64,000 nt of DNA from Symsagittifera roscoffensis (lineage: Eukaryota; Xenacoelomorpha; Acoela; Convolutidae). Shown here one piece after another: positions 52,882-64,000 of the stretch (its first letter is position 1; each line of letters starts with the position of its first letter). The stretch lies in the NCBI RefSeq assembly GCF_963678635.1, contig NC_087062.1, forward strand, positions 21,253,789 through 21,317,788, read 5' to 3'. Below the pieces are notes generated by a model. The model saw only the letters and a list, made by a program, of their open reading frames with translations. It was not told the DNA's origin and did not search any database. A program made the translations under genes and the position numbers.

Positions 52882-54540
52882 GTGTATGATAATCCGGAGT
52901 ATGGGTTATAAAATGTAATATATCTAATTGTGTTTTTGGTGTATCTATCGTATTTATATATTACTTCAATTGTTATAAATGGAGGGGGTAGTGATTGAGC
53001 TGTTATGTTTGGCGGACTTAGGGGAAAAGGGTGTTGAGCAATATTGTTAAGTCTGACTGTGATTTCAAATTTTAATTGGAGACTATTTTGTTGAAGTATT
53101 TGAATGTTATGTTCTCGGATATCGTCGTGGATATCCTGTCTTTATTGTAGTCTATTAAGTGCCCAACTATTGAGTCAGTTATTTTCTTGATGTTGTCAAA
53201 ATAGTGGGGAAGGTGCTACAAAAGTGTTCCAATCTAATCGTAAAGGGATGTTTGACGATGATTGTTCTCGATATCTAGCGTCGAGGTTGTTTGGGAAATT
53301 TAAAGGGAAAGTGTCGGTGAGACTTGACTTAATGATGGTGTTGACGGGAGTGATAGTGTTTCTGGTAATGATGATAGCGTTGTATCAGAAGAAATATCTA
53401 TTGGTTCATTTATTATGTTCGGTTCATCTTGTGTATATGAGTGTGTTGTCCAATATGGTGGTCTTTCTGTGGTATCTGGGAGATTAAAAGGGTTTTGTCG
53501 GATTTGCTGAGAAGTGGGGGTTGAACCTAGGTAGTCTGAGGGTATATTTGAGGTCCAAGTTGAGAAAATATTGTTGATCTTTGCATTATTTGATAGGGGA
53601 GGGTTGTAATATTATGGTGGTGTTTCTTTTTTTTGCTTATTTTTGACCTGGAGGTTGTATATTTATAGTTATAGATATACCTGGAGATTAATATCTATCG
53701 TCTTTATTGTAGTCTTTTAAGTGCCCAACTATGGAGTCAGTTACTTTCTTGATGTTGTCCAAATAGTGGGGAAGGTGCTACAAAAGTGTTCCAATCTAAT
53801 CGTAAAGGGATGTTTGACGATGATTGTTCTCGATATCTAGCGTCGAGGTTGTTTGGGAAATTTAAAGGGAAAGTGTCGGTGAGATTTGACTTAATGATGG
53901 TGTTGACGGGAGTGATAGTGTTTCTGGTAATGATGATAGCGTTGTATTAGAAGAAAAATCTTTTGGTTCATTTACTATGTTCGGTTCACCTTGTGTATAT
54001 GAGTGTGTTGTCCAATATGGTGGTCTTTCTGTGGTATCTGGGAGATTAAAAGGGTTTTGTCGGATTTGTTGTGAAGTGGGGGTTGAACCTAGGTAGTCTG
54101 AGGGTATATTTGAGGTGCTATGTTGTGAAAGGAGTGTGGGAGTTTCTGGTAGTGTACTGCTTGAAACTTCTGAAGTAGTTGGTGTTGGTGATTGGGGTAT
54201 ATCAAAATGAACTCTGGGGTTTGAAAATTTCTATTTCTTCGCGGATGTATAATTTGTCTATTTACTTCAACTGTATTTTGATTTTGACTAGTATGTCTTA
54301 TTCGATTTAAGTCTTGTGGGGTACAAATTATGTTTTGGTTCACTTAGGGATGCTTGTCGCTGAACCGGTTCTAGTGGTTCGGATAAGCGGGCGTGTCGTT
54401 CTTCGAGAGTGTACGGGTTATCTTGAAAAGAAATTCGTGTGGATGTTTGGGGGTTTTGGGTAGTTGTAGGTATGATTGGGTTTTCTTGGGAAGATGTTGG
54501 TGAAGACTGTTTTGGTGGTGGTTGCTTAGCAATTTTGGAA
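52870..54540 (-). pseudogene. Pre-env ORF of element 2, duplicated and broken
   Basis: Homologous to 8247-9380. A ~410-bp block occurs twice (53144-53555 and 53703-54113) with only a few differences, and between the copies lies a ~145-bp piece (53556-53700) copied from the pol/env gap (matching about 55263-55445). Stops and shifts are present in both. Confidence 0.8.
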
Positions 54541-54562
54541 ATGTGTCCAATTAATCTGTTTC

Positions 54563-54817
54563 TTAGTGGGAAGATTTATGTTTATTGTAATATTCTTCGA
54601 TGAAAAGAATTTAAAAAATTATTGCTAAGGCGAATGTGACTATGGCCTTTTTTACACATTTGCACATTGTCATAAATAATGATGATAAAAGTGTGATAAA
54701 AATTACGAATAGTAAAAAAATATCTGTTCTTATAAAAATTGTTCGTTTAAATAAACTTTGAATTATCGTACCTGTAAATGTGGTCAATGATTTGGGAAAA
54801 TTGAAGATATATTTCAA
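54563..54817 (-). pseudogene. Double-span membrane ORF of element 2
   Basis: Shares RTDIFLLFVIFITLLSSL, the basic turn KCVKK and the second span with 9389-9577; a TAA interrupts the second span, and a different upstream start gives extra N-terminal residues. The charged end EEYYNKHK is still present after the stop. Confidence 0.55.
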
Positions 54818-55640
54818 ATAGGGAGTAGAAAATTAAAAAAATATTGCAAAAAATTATTAAAAGGATTATTAGGGCTTTAAAAGTTTCAATAAAAAAATTA
54901 GCAAAAGTTTAAATAGAATGAAAAGTTTTATGAAAAAGTTTATGGTTATATTTTTTAAAGTATTGACTGTTAAAGAGAGAAGTATTTAAGAAATGATTCG
55001 TTCGTCGAATATTTTTTGAACTTCTGGGGCAAAATTTAAGTGACAAGTGGGTTGAGTTTTTTGACTTTGATCAACCCACTTGATTTTTGACAAGTGGGTT
55101 GAGTTTTGTGAAAAATTGTCGGAGGCTAATTTTATGGTGCTCGGGATGTCTTCTTTGCTTTGTTTTTATTGGTTGGGTAATCTGGGGTATTTTTGAAATA
55201 TTTGTACTTTAGGCCAAATGATTATGGTACTTTTTTTACTTTAGGCTAATTTGCCATTTTTGGTTGGAGGTGTTTTGAGGTCCAAGTTGAGAAAATACTG
55301 TTGATCTTTGCATTATTTGATAGGGGAGGGTTGTAATATTATGGTGGTGTTTATTTTAGTTGTCAAGTTTTAGCAAGTTGCTTATTTTTGACCTGGAGGT
55401 TGTATATTTATAGTTATAGATATACCTGGAGATTAATATCTATCGGCTAGTAGGTTCGTGTTAGAGATATTGAAGGTGACGGATTTTAGTGAATCCTATT
55501 GGCTTATTTTGAAATCGAATTGTTGCGTATGTTTCAGCATGTTATCATGAAAATGTAAAAGTTCAAAATGATTTAGAGGTGTACGAATTATTGTTTTTAA
55601 AATTAAAGTTGTTTTTGAAATTCAACTTTCTTTAATATTT
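54818..55640 (-). other. Gap between pol and env block, element 2
   Basis: Non-coding, matches 9578-10397. Has a short inverted pair (CAAGTGGGTTGAGTTTTTTG and its complement) near 55041-55085. Source of the fragment copied into 53556-53700. Confidence 0.5.
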
Positions 55641-58600
55641 TAGATTGTGGGATGAATGTTTTGTAATTTTTACGTGGTTGATTTCTAAGTCGTGATAATT
55701 CTCTGTGTTCTGATTTCTCTAATTGTTCTTGTGGTAAGATTTTTTCTATCATTTTCCTTTTCTTTCTTTTTGAGATATTTTTGTGTCTGGTGTTTTTATA
55801 TTTTTATGAGTTGTGTTTTGTTTTTGATTTTGTTTATGATGAATGTCGTCATGTACATTTGTTTCTTGTTCTGTATATGTATTGTTTTGAATAAATTTCA
55901 AACCTGTAAAAGAATATAATTGAGTTAATTCGCGTAATGCGTATTCTTTCGGGTAGTAAGGTAATAAATTGTTACGATGTTCAACAATTTCTTTTTTAAT
56001 TGAATCTGTGGGATTGTATGGTACCTCAGTGGGTTTGGCAATTATTTGGTATGGTCTTTTTTGAAGTTGCAATTTTTTGGTGATTCCTTTTTTGTATTAA
56101 AATTAGGTACTCAGACAAATGTTCCAATTTTTAAATCTGTGGCTGGCATAAAACGTGAATTAATTTGGCTGTTATTGTTTTGCCTTTGTAACATTTTCTT
56201 TGTTACTTTTTGGTAGTTTTCATTGTGCTTTTTATCTCTTTTTAAAATCCATTCGGTATGTGTGCCGGAGGCTACTTGGAGAATTTGTGGGTGATTAAAA
56301 TGATCTTCATTGTGTGTGTGTAATGGTAGATTATAGCAAATTGAATCTTTATTTGGTTTGCAATGTCCTTGTGCGTTTTTGTGAGCAATTGCTGTGAACA
56401 TAATTGGTTTTTTTGGTTTTTGATTAAAAACCATTTCATATGGTGACATTCCTAAAGTTGTCGTTAATTGTGAATTGTATGATGAGGGAAATAATTTTAC
56501 CTCTGCTGACCATTCTGTGTATCGTGTATCATTTCCATTAATGATACATCTGAGGTATTTTTGTAACGAACGGTTCATACTTTCGACTAATCCAATTGTC
56601 CAAGGTCCATGAGATGTACGTGGTTTATGTTTGATGTTATATAAGTGGCATAATGTGATGATTTCATTATTAATAAATTCATGCCATTGTCTGTGACTAA
56701 AACTTCGGGTAATCTAAATTTAGCTATCCGGTGTTCGTAGAGTGTTGTAAGGCATAATAAGCGTTACAATGGGGTACTGGGTTAAATGCTACATAATGTG
56801 TAAATTCATCAACAATTACCATTCTATATGAGTTTCCTTCTGAGGATGGTGAAATTGGTCCTTTTGTGTCAAATGATATTCTGCGATTAAAGTAAAGACC
56901 CTATACAAATGAAAAACAAATCGCAGATAAACAAAATTTAGTTTTTCTGCTATTCGTTTTTGATTTGGATAGGGTTTATTTAATTGGCATATCATACAAT
57001 CGTTGCATAATACTTTGATCCAAATTGGTGCATTAGAGAAATAAAAGTTTTGTATAGGCTTTTGTTGGCTTCGTTTTTTATTTGTGCCATGGTTTGAGTT
57101 GTCTAATGACGGGATCAAGGTTTTAGTAATTCTGTATCAGCTTTTGCTGGTTTTGTTTTATATTTGTGCCATGATTTGAGTTGTATAATTACTGGGTCAA
57201 AATTGTTCTAAAAGTTCAAGGGTAATTTTTTCTGTTGGTGGGAGAAAAACATTATCAATTTCCAGTTTTGATAGGGGAATTGTGTCAAGTGGGTCATGGA
57301 GGTTAAAAACTTGATTTATTGTGTATTTTGAATCATTTGTTTGTGGTCCTGATAAATTTATTTGTTCGGTCAAATTTTCTTTTTCAATTGATGGAAAAAG
57401 GTGTTTTTTATGCGGTTGTTGTTTTATTTTCTTTTGTTGAGTATTATTTTTTATCCATTGTGAGTAGGTAGATGTACCTAATAAATCAACTTCATAGTGA
57501 TAATTTTAGCAATCTAGGTAGAGTGGAAAATATCGTAGATTATTTATTTGTGATTGATTAATGTCAGTTTTTGCTGCGTTTTTGCATTCTAATTGGGGTG
57601 ATGTTTCATCTTTTGCGAGAGCGAATTTGATATTTTTTGGTATTTCAACTGTAGTTTTTCGTGTATGTAGTTCAAGTGGCGCATTTCTACTTAATGTATC
57701 TGGTAATGCAAGATTTTTTCCTGCTGGCCAAACTATATGTAATTTGGGAATTTCATTAAAATTAATTGAAATCTATAAACTCTATGATTAGGATTTGATT
57801 TTTGTGTGAAAAGAATATAATTGGTTTATGATCTATAAATAAACTGTTGGGTCTTTTGATCCAAGTATCAGAAATTCATATTCTGTAAGTGTGTATATTA
57901 TAGCTGTGCATTCTCTCATAAGAGTAAAGAGTCGTAGTTCGGCTTGTGTAAATAACCGAGAAATTGCTGATATGAGATTTTTATTATTTGTTCCACTGTG
58001 TGATTGTAGTAATGCTGCGCCAATGCCAAAATTCGAAGCATCGCACATTGCATAGAATTGTTGATTTGGATCTGGGATTGTATTTGATATTTGTTCTGTT
58101 AGCAGTTTTTTAATTTCTTCAAATCGTGTTTGATGTTCGGTAGTCCATTCAAAGTTATTTTGCTGTCTAAGGATGTTGTAGAAAGGTCTTAAGTATAATT
58201 GCATTTTGTATACATATTTACTTAGGAAATTTAACATTCCAAGGAATTTTTGGATTTTCTTCTTACTTGTGGGTGGTTGAAGTTTTTGAATTGCATCTAT
58301 GCGTGATTTTAAAGGAGTTATAGTGTTTCTTTCAATTATGTGTCCAAGAAACTTTACGCGGTTTAGAAAAAATGTGATTTGTCTGGGGCTGCTTTCATGT
58401 TTTCATTTTTGAGTATTTGATGATACTGTTCTAAAATTATAAACATTTCATCTTTAGTTTATGATTGCATGAAAACATCGTCTAAGTATGTGATTGCAAT
58501 TTTCTTGAGTATAAGTGGTCTAAAAATTTTACTCATGAAAGCTGAAAATGTGTCCAAGAAACTTTACGCGGGTTAGAAAAAAATGTGATTTGTCTTGGGG

Positions 58601-61040
58601 CTGCTTTCATGTTTTGTCTAAGTTTTGTGATTAAGTTTATCTAAGCTTGGGAATTTGATTAGAAATTATTGAAATCTGTAAACTCTATAGTTTGGATTTG
58701 ATTTTTGTGTAAAAAGAAATATAACTGGTTTGTGATCTGTAAAAAGAACTGTTGGATGTTTTGATCCAAGTATCAGAAATTCATATTCTGTAAGTGTGTA
58801 TATTATAGCTGTACATTCTCTCATTAGAATAGAGAGTCGTAGCTCGCCTCGTGTGAATAATCGTGAAATTGCTGATATAAGATTCAATTTATTTGTTCCA
58901 CTATGTGATTGTAATAATGCTGCGCCGATGCCAAAATTTGAAGCATCGCGCATTGCATAGAATGGTCGGTTTGGATCTTGAATTGTGTTTGAAATTTGTT
59001 CTGTCAAAAGTTTTTTATTTTCTTCAAATCGTGTTTGATATTCAGTGGTCCATTCAAAATTATTTTGTTGTCTGAGGATGTTATAGAAAGGTCATAAGTA
59101 TAATTGCATTTTGTACACATATTTACTTAAGAAATTCAACATTCCAAGGAATTCTTGGATTTTCTTTTTATTTTTAGGTGGTTGAAGTTTTTGAATTGCA
59201 TCAATGCGTGATTTTAATGGAGTGATAGTGTTTCGTTCAAAATTATGTCCTAAAAATTTAACGCGTGTTAAGAAGAAATGTGATTTATCGGGGGCTGCTT
59301 TCAGATTTTCATTCTGAAATATTTTATGATATTGTTCCAAAACTGTAAACATTTCGTCTTTAGTTTGTGATTGCATGAAAACAACACCTAAATATGTGAT
59401 TGCATTTTTCTTGAGTTTTAGTGGTCTAAAAATTTACTCATGAAATTTGAAAAAGCTGCTGGTCCTATGGATATTCCATAGAATATTCGATTTAATTAGT
59501 ATTGCTGATTTCCAAATACAAATTGTGTTAATCGTCGTGATTGTTCATCTAGCTAGTGGCATTTGATTGTAAGCACTATTCATGTCTGTGGTTATGAAGT
59601 ACTTACCATTTATCTTTGTAAAGATAACTTGTATTGGTTCAATGGGCCAATTACATTTTGATTCGTCAATTAGTGAATTGAGATATCTAGCGTCTAAAAC
59701 TATTTTTGATGATTCACCTTTTGCTAGAATGATAGCAGGTTTGATGAAGGTATTACCTTTTGGTTGTTCTTCTTTATTTACTGGTGATATAATTTCGTAT
59801 TGTTCTAAAATATCAAGTAACCTATTTACCTTGTCGTGTAAGTGAATCGGTACTTTACTTGCTCTTTGTTTTTTGAAAACTGCGTCATCTTTTAATGGAG
59901 GGTGTAGTGATGAACTAGTTTTTCCAACGTCAAATTTTGATGTTGCGTAGACTGTTGAAAATTTTATCAGTTGTTTAGCTAATTTGTCAAATTCACTTTG
60001 CGTTATTTGTGAATGTTGAAAATTAAACATTGTTAAAAATTTTTGTTGTTCTTTTGTATAATTTGTTATATTAAATGTTGGTTTAAAATATGGTGTTTTT
60101 GTGAAGTAATCAGTGTTTTTTTTTCGTTACTTATTATATCATTTATGGATAATTCTTCGTCAAGAATTGTTGATTGACAAATATCTAATAGTTGTAATAT
60201 ATTATTTACTCGATATGATATTTCATTTATAGGTGAAGTTGTAGCATTTGTTTCACAATATCTTAAGAGTCCTAAGGTAATGTTATTTGATATGGTGTAT
60301 TATTATACACGTGTAGTGAAATAATATCGGAATTTGTGTTTTTCAAGTATTTTATGGATGAGATTGTAATTTTGAAAAATTTGTGAATGGGTTCAAATTC
60401 GAAATCTGACATGAAAAGTTGTTGTTTGTTTTGACTTTTGTCATACTGATGAACTTGTTTTATTGAAAAGTTATATACGTTTCCTGATAGTGGTTTCAGG
60501 TGTTTCCGTTCTTCATTATAAATGGGGTAAAATTTTGAGAAAAATGGTGGTTGTTTGTTTAATCTTTGGAAGAATGTTAAGGCTGTGTTTTTCGTTTTTT
60601 TTTGTATATTTATCTTTGATATGGATTTTACTATTTAAGATGTTTATTGTTGGTATATATTTAGTTGTAAACGGTATGCCAATGATATTGTGTTAATATC
60701 AGTAATATGAAATGTTTGTTTGAATGGCTTGTTCAAAATCTTGTTTTGTTCCATTGTTCTTGTGGGAACAAGGAATAGTTGGATTCTTCCATAATTTACT
60801 AAAGTTGATCCTTGTGCTGTTGCTAATTTACTAGATGTTTCAAGAGGTGTTAAATTCGGATGCAGTGTTTTGATTTCATTCCATGAGGGAATGTTAATGA
60901 TATTTGATTCTGCTGTTAATGATATTTGATGTTAATGATATTTGATTAAAGAATCAATTTCAAGATCTGGTGGTTGAAATTCTATACTTCGTGGACTCTC
61001 TAAGAGAAATGGGATTGTTCAAAATTTTTCTCTGGGTTTT
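55641..61040 (-). pseudogene. pol: Broken pol of element 2
   Basis: Integrase end (55749-56578), integrase core, RNase H, RT and protease regions are recognisable but split. An RT/RNase H block is present twice: 57830-58560 and 58660-59420. At the expected catalytic box 59383-59394 the sequence encodes YLGV instead of YLDD, while the duplicate at 58477-58488 still encodes YLDD. The protease DSG region (about 60895-60955) is replaced by three repeats of TGTTAATGATATTTGAT. The integrase Glu codons that are stops in element 1 are intact here. Confidence 0.85.
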
Positions 61041-62850
61041 TCTTTTTGTATGTTTTGATAAATATGTTTTGTGTTTGAGCATTGTACTTCGTCTTTTTTA
61101 TCAGGTTTAATTACAGTAATAATTTCGTTTACTTCTTGTGTAGTTCGTGTATTTTTATTAATGGGTCTAGTGTAATGATCATGAAGAAGTTCCTATTGAT
61201 TTTCGTATATGTGTGAGCTAAAGAGTTGTTCATATATGATAGGTTCATAGTCGTTTTCGACTGTTATCATGTTTACTGAGATGGTATTATCTGTATCACT
61301 TTCAGTATCTGTTGATTCACAATTATTGTGGTTTAATTGTAGTTCGGTACTTTTTGTGTTGTCAATACCAGGGGAACTGAAGTTGTTTCTTCAGTTGCTT
61401 GTACATGATTAATTTGTCGCTGATGTTTTGGTGTGTTACTTCTGTATTTGTGTTGGGAATCAGGGTAACGATTGTTGTTTCGATAAGGGGATTGAGAATA
61501 ATTTCTTTGTTTGTTATAGTTGGAATTCTTACTTTGTGAGTTGTTTCCTGACCTATTATAGTAATTGTGTCTGTTTCCTTGATAGTTAGATCTGTTGTAG
61601 GAAATGTTTCTTGATCTGTTGTTTTGGTAACGTTGGTTTCTGTTATTTGAATAACTTCTATTCCTGTTGTTCGAGTAGTTTCTGTTTCTATTGTATGATG
61701 AATTACGTGATCTATTGTATGAATAGTGTCTATATCTAGGATTTGAATGGGAACTGGTATCAAAAATTTCTCTTCTGTTTGAAATTGATCGTGAATAGTT
61801 GTTTCTATACTGGTTATTTTGGCTATTTGATCGACTGTATCTAATTTGTGAGAAATGTCGTGAATTTCTTTGTTCTGGTGATCTAACTCTTTAACTCTTG
61901 GTTTCTTGAGTAATTTGAATTATTTGGGAGTGGTTTACCAGAGCTGTTATTACTATGTATATTTTTGTTTGGTAAATTTTGATCTTATTTCATGTATTGG
62001 TAGAATGATTTGTTTGGTTCTTTGTATTTTTGCGGTTTATTTTGATTATCTTGTTGTTTTTGTCTACATTCGGCAATGCTGTGTCCGTATCTTTGACAAT
62101 AGTTACACCATTTCTTGAAAGATGGTTTACCTTTGAAATTTGGATTTTTCTCATATATGTTCAAAATTTCAGTGATTTTTTCAGTTAGGTCTACATCTGA
62201 ATCGTGTATGTTGTTTATTTGTGTGGTATTTGTTTCGATTCTATTAACATATTGTAAATTAAGATTTTCTGTTTCTTCAAGTTTCATTGTGTTTTCTGCT
62301 TGTTCTAATTTATCAACTAGTTTTCTGAAATCTAAATCTGGTTCTCGAATTGTTGAGGGGTGTCATGCTCTCTTTTTTATAGCTATTTTCCTTAATTGAG
62401 GTGTTACGGTCATCATTAAAATTTCTGTCATTTTTGTGTTTTTGTAATCATGTGTATTGAGTGAATATGCTTTTCGAACTAGTGTTTCGATTCGAAGCGT
62501 TATTTAATTTTGCATTTGAGTTGGTTGGTAAGAATGCATAGTCGTTGGGTTTTGTGATTGTATAGGTTGAAAAGATTGTGCGTTAATTGAGTTTTGTATA
62601 TGCATTGATTGTTGATTCTGTATATCTGCTGGATTTTGTGGGTAAATCTTCATATTTTGGAATGGTTGAGATTGTCGCGGTCTTGTGTGCAACATACTTG
62701 TGTATATGGTGCAAAAATGTCTGGTTGATGATAATCATCATCATCAGATGAAAAGTAATTGTGTAATAAGGTGTTTGTTGTTGATTCCTATTTTGTTGAA
62801 AGAATGGGTTATTTTCAGTTTAATCCTGTGGAGGGTGTAGATTATCTTGG
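61041..62850 (-). pseudogene. gag: Broken gag of element 2
   Basis: Zinc knuckle CNYCQRYGHSIAEC and the following tail are intact (61985-62287); Tyr replaces the element 1 stop, but UAA follows three codons later. The Asn/Arg-rich extension (about 61360-61970) is frameshifted. Upstream, a deletion in the capsid region joins AFRTSVSIRS-like sequence to the Gln-rich part near 62500, and the gag start is lost together with ORF0. Confidence 0.75.
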
Positions 62851-62936
62851 AAATTTACTGAATTGGTCGATGTATTTGGAAGATTCCAATAATGAGAACT
62901 TACGTGGTTTAGGTTTTGCATATTTTTTGATGAATG

Positions 62937-63362
62937 TTAATATATAATTATCAATATGTCTAATTGGTTGATTCCAATTGTATAGATGTACTGGTTTGTG
63001 TTTATATAAAAATTTTTTATTCTTCTTTTTTCTCTTTTTGATGAGTTTGAAGTTGTTTCTGAATCGGAAAAATATAACTGATCATGGATTGGGCAATTTT
63101 TATTTACTGATTTTTTAAATTTGTATAGTGCGTCTAGACTACTTACTTCTGATTCGGAGAATGCATTTCTATTTTTTGAAAATCTTTTTCGTGTTATCTG
63201 TCTTTGTTTACTTATAATTTTTCTTTTTATCGTTTGTCGTTTTAATCGAATGTATCCAACTGTTTGTGTATGTGGGGTTATTATAAGATCGTATTTTTGG
63301 TTGTTTATTTCACAATTAAGTAATACGATTGTTTGTTTATTTCCTAAATTTTCCAATGACAT
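62937..63362 (-). CDS. Basic accessory ORF of element 2, 141 aa
   Basis: ATG at 63362 (MSLENLGNKQTIVLLNCEIN). Conserved with 18613-19110 of element 1: TPHTQTVGYIR, the RLKRQTIKRKI / RQITRKRFSKNRN basic motif, an acidic stretch, CPIHDQLYFSDSETTSNSSK and KREKRRIK. It remains uninterrupted although gag, pol and env are ruined. Likely nuclear RNA- or DNA-binding by composition; family unknown. Confidence 0.55.
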   Translation of the reverse strand: MSLENLGNKQTIVLLNCEINNQKYDLIITPHTQTVGYIRLKRQTIKRKIISKQRQITRKRFSKNRNAFSESEVSSLDALYKFKKSVNKNCPIHDQLYFSDSETTSNSSKREKRRIKNFYINTNQYIYTIGINQLDILIIIY

Positions 63363-64000
63363 AAGGTTTAGGATGAGGGATGCAAGAAGTTATTAGTGAT
63401 TTTAATTTTCCTAGACTGTTAGTCCTTACGATTTTTTGGTTAGCTTAACCTGGGTCTTTTTGTTCAGGGTTGGAGAGAAAAGTATATCGATTCCGAAGAA
63501 TGATTTTTACTTTCTCGTGGCTAGTCAAAGGTAAGGTGTTAACTTACATAATCTTACCTAGGGGTAGTGATTGTGTTCAAGGGTTGGAGAATAGTAAATC
63601 AATCCACAAGGTTCAGGTATAATTAGAACGCAAGTAGTTCGTTCGATACTATTTTAAACTTACTAAGTTTAAGATTTATCCTGGGTCAAGTAAGAGGAGG
63701 GTTCGAGTTAGGCTAAACCGGGGCTCGAGTTAGGGAACTTAGGCTAAACCGAAGTTCTTCACTGTTTAGCCTAATTTGAATGGTTAGCGCGATTAAAAAA
63801 TTTCTATTAGTCCTGGGTTTTTTGAAAAGGTTGGGTAGTGAATCGACGTTTGAGGTCGTTAAACACTTGATTAGTGGGTGGGGAGAACAAAATTGTTCTT
63901 ATTGATCCAAGGATAAGCCTTGATGATCAGAATTTAAAAATTCAAAGATAGAAAATTGATTTAGATCCAAGGAAAGCTTTGATGATCTGGTTTAAGATTA
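63363..64000 (-). other. 5' leader of element 2 (partial)
   Basis: Matches 19083-19700. Retains the repeated GGTTGGA...ATCGA blocks, the 60-bp-spaced GATCCAAGG pair and a stronger donor-like CTAG-GTAAGATT at 63551-63561. Continues beyond the window. Confidence 0.6.

Larger units (their letters stand above)
47147..64000 (-). mobile_element. Element 2: diverged, rearranged relative of element 1 (runs off the window)
   Basis: Collinear with 1864-19700 of element 1 on the same strand, with three major differences: 2028-2665 and about 17345-18650 (ORF0) are missing, and parts of the pre-env ORF and of RT/RNase H are duplicated. Many stops and frameshifts occur in gag, pol and env. Proteins are roughly three-quarters identical to element 1 by eye, so this is a different lineage rather than a recent copy. 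The 5' LTR would lie beyond 64000. Confidence 0.88.

Overview
The window looks like AT-rich intergenic DNA of an invertebrate animal. The signs are GT-AG introns, short AATAAA-tailed genes, many small DNA-transposon relics (MITEs) and two very large LTR retrotransposons. The species cannot be named. A tunicate or another invertebrate rich in env-bearing Ty3/gypsy elements would fit, but that is a guess. Most of the 64 kb is mobile or repetitive DNA. Host coding sequence is small: exons at 25589-26190, a 232-residue gene at 27158-27856, exon-like pieces at 440-913 and a tandem small-gene array at 35585-38819.

Element 1 (1846-20741, minus strand) is an 18.9-kb Ty3/gypsy-type retrotransposon with ~410-bp LTRs that show no difference over 407 bp, and a TTAT target-site duplication. 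It sits inside an older MITE. In sense order it has LTR, primer-binding site, 1.2-kb leader, a basic ORF (165 codons, no ATG), ORF0 (419 aa), a gag-pro-RT-RNaseH-integrase frame of about 7 kb, a 62-aa double-membrane-span ORF, a 377-codon ORF without any Met codon, an 872-aa envelope glycoprotein, a ~600-codon ORF of unknown function, a 1.6-kb 3' region and LTR. The gag-pol frame is broken by four UAA codons and one frameshift; ORF0, the 377-codon ORF and env are open. The layout is that of a complex endogenous retrovirus-like element with several unknown accessory genes.

Element 2 (47147 to beyond 64000, minus strand) is a diverged relative (roughly three-quarters identical in its proteins by eye). 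It has lost ORF0 and most of its 3' LTR, carries internal duplications and a destroyed reverse transcriptase site, but keeps a 336-codon frame intact.

Between the elements lie three hAT-like MITEs with 8-bp target duplications (21792, 24048, 28000), a MITE with a 9-bp duplication (28879-29295), a dispersed hairpin repeat, a 4 x 400-bp tandem repeat (32412-34065), a tRNA-like SINE candidate (34905-35115), an 893-bp tandem array whose units each appear to carry a promoter and a three-exon small gene, a second copy of the MITE hosting element 1 (39736-39943), palindrome clusters (41818-42800), an ~83-bp minisatellite (43440-44460) and a BEL/Pao integrase fragment (45528-45842).
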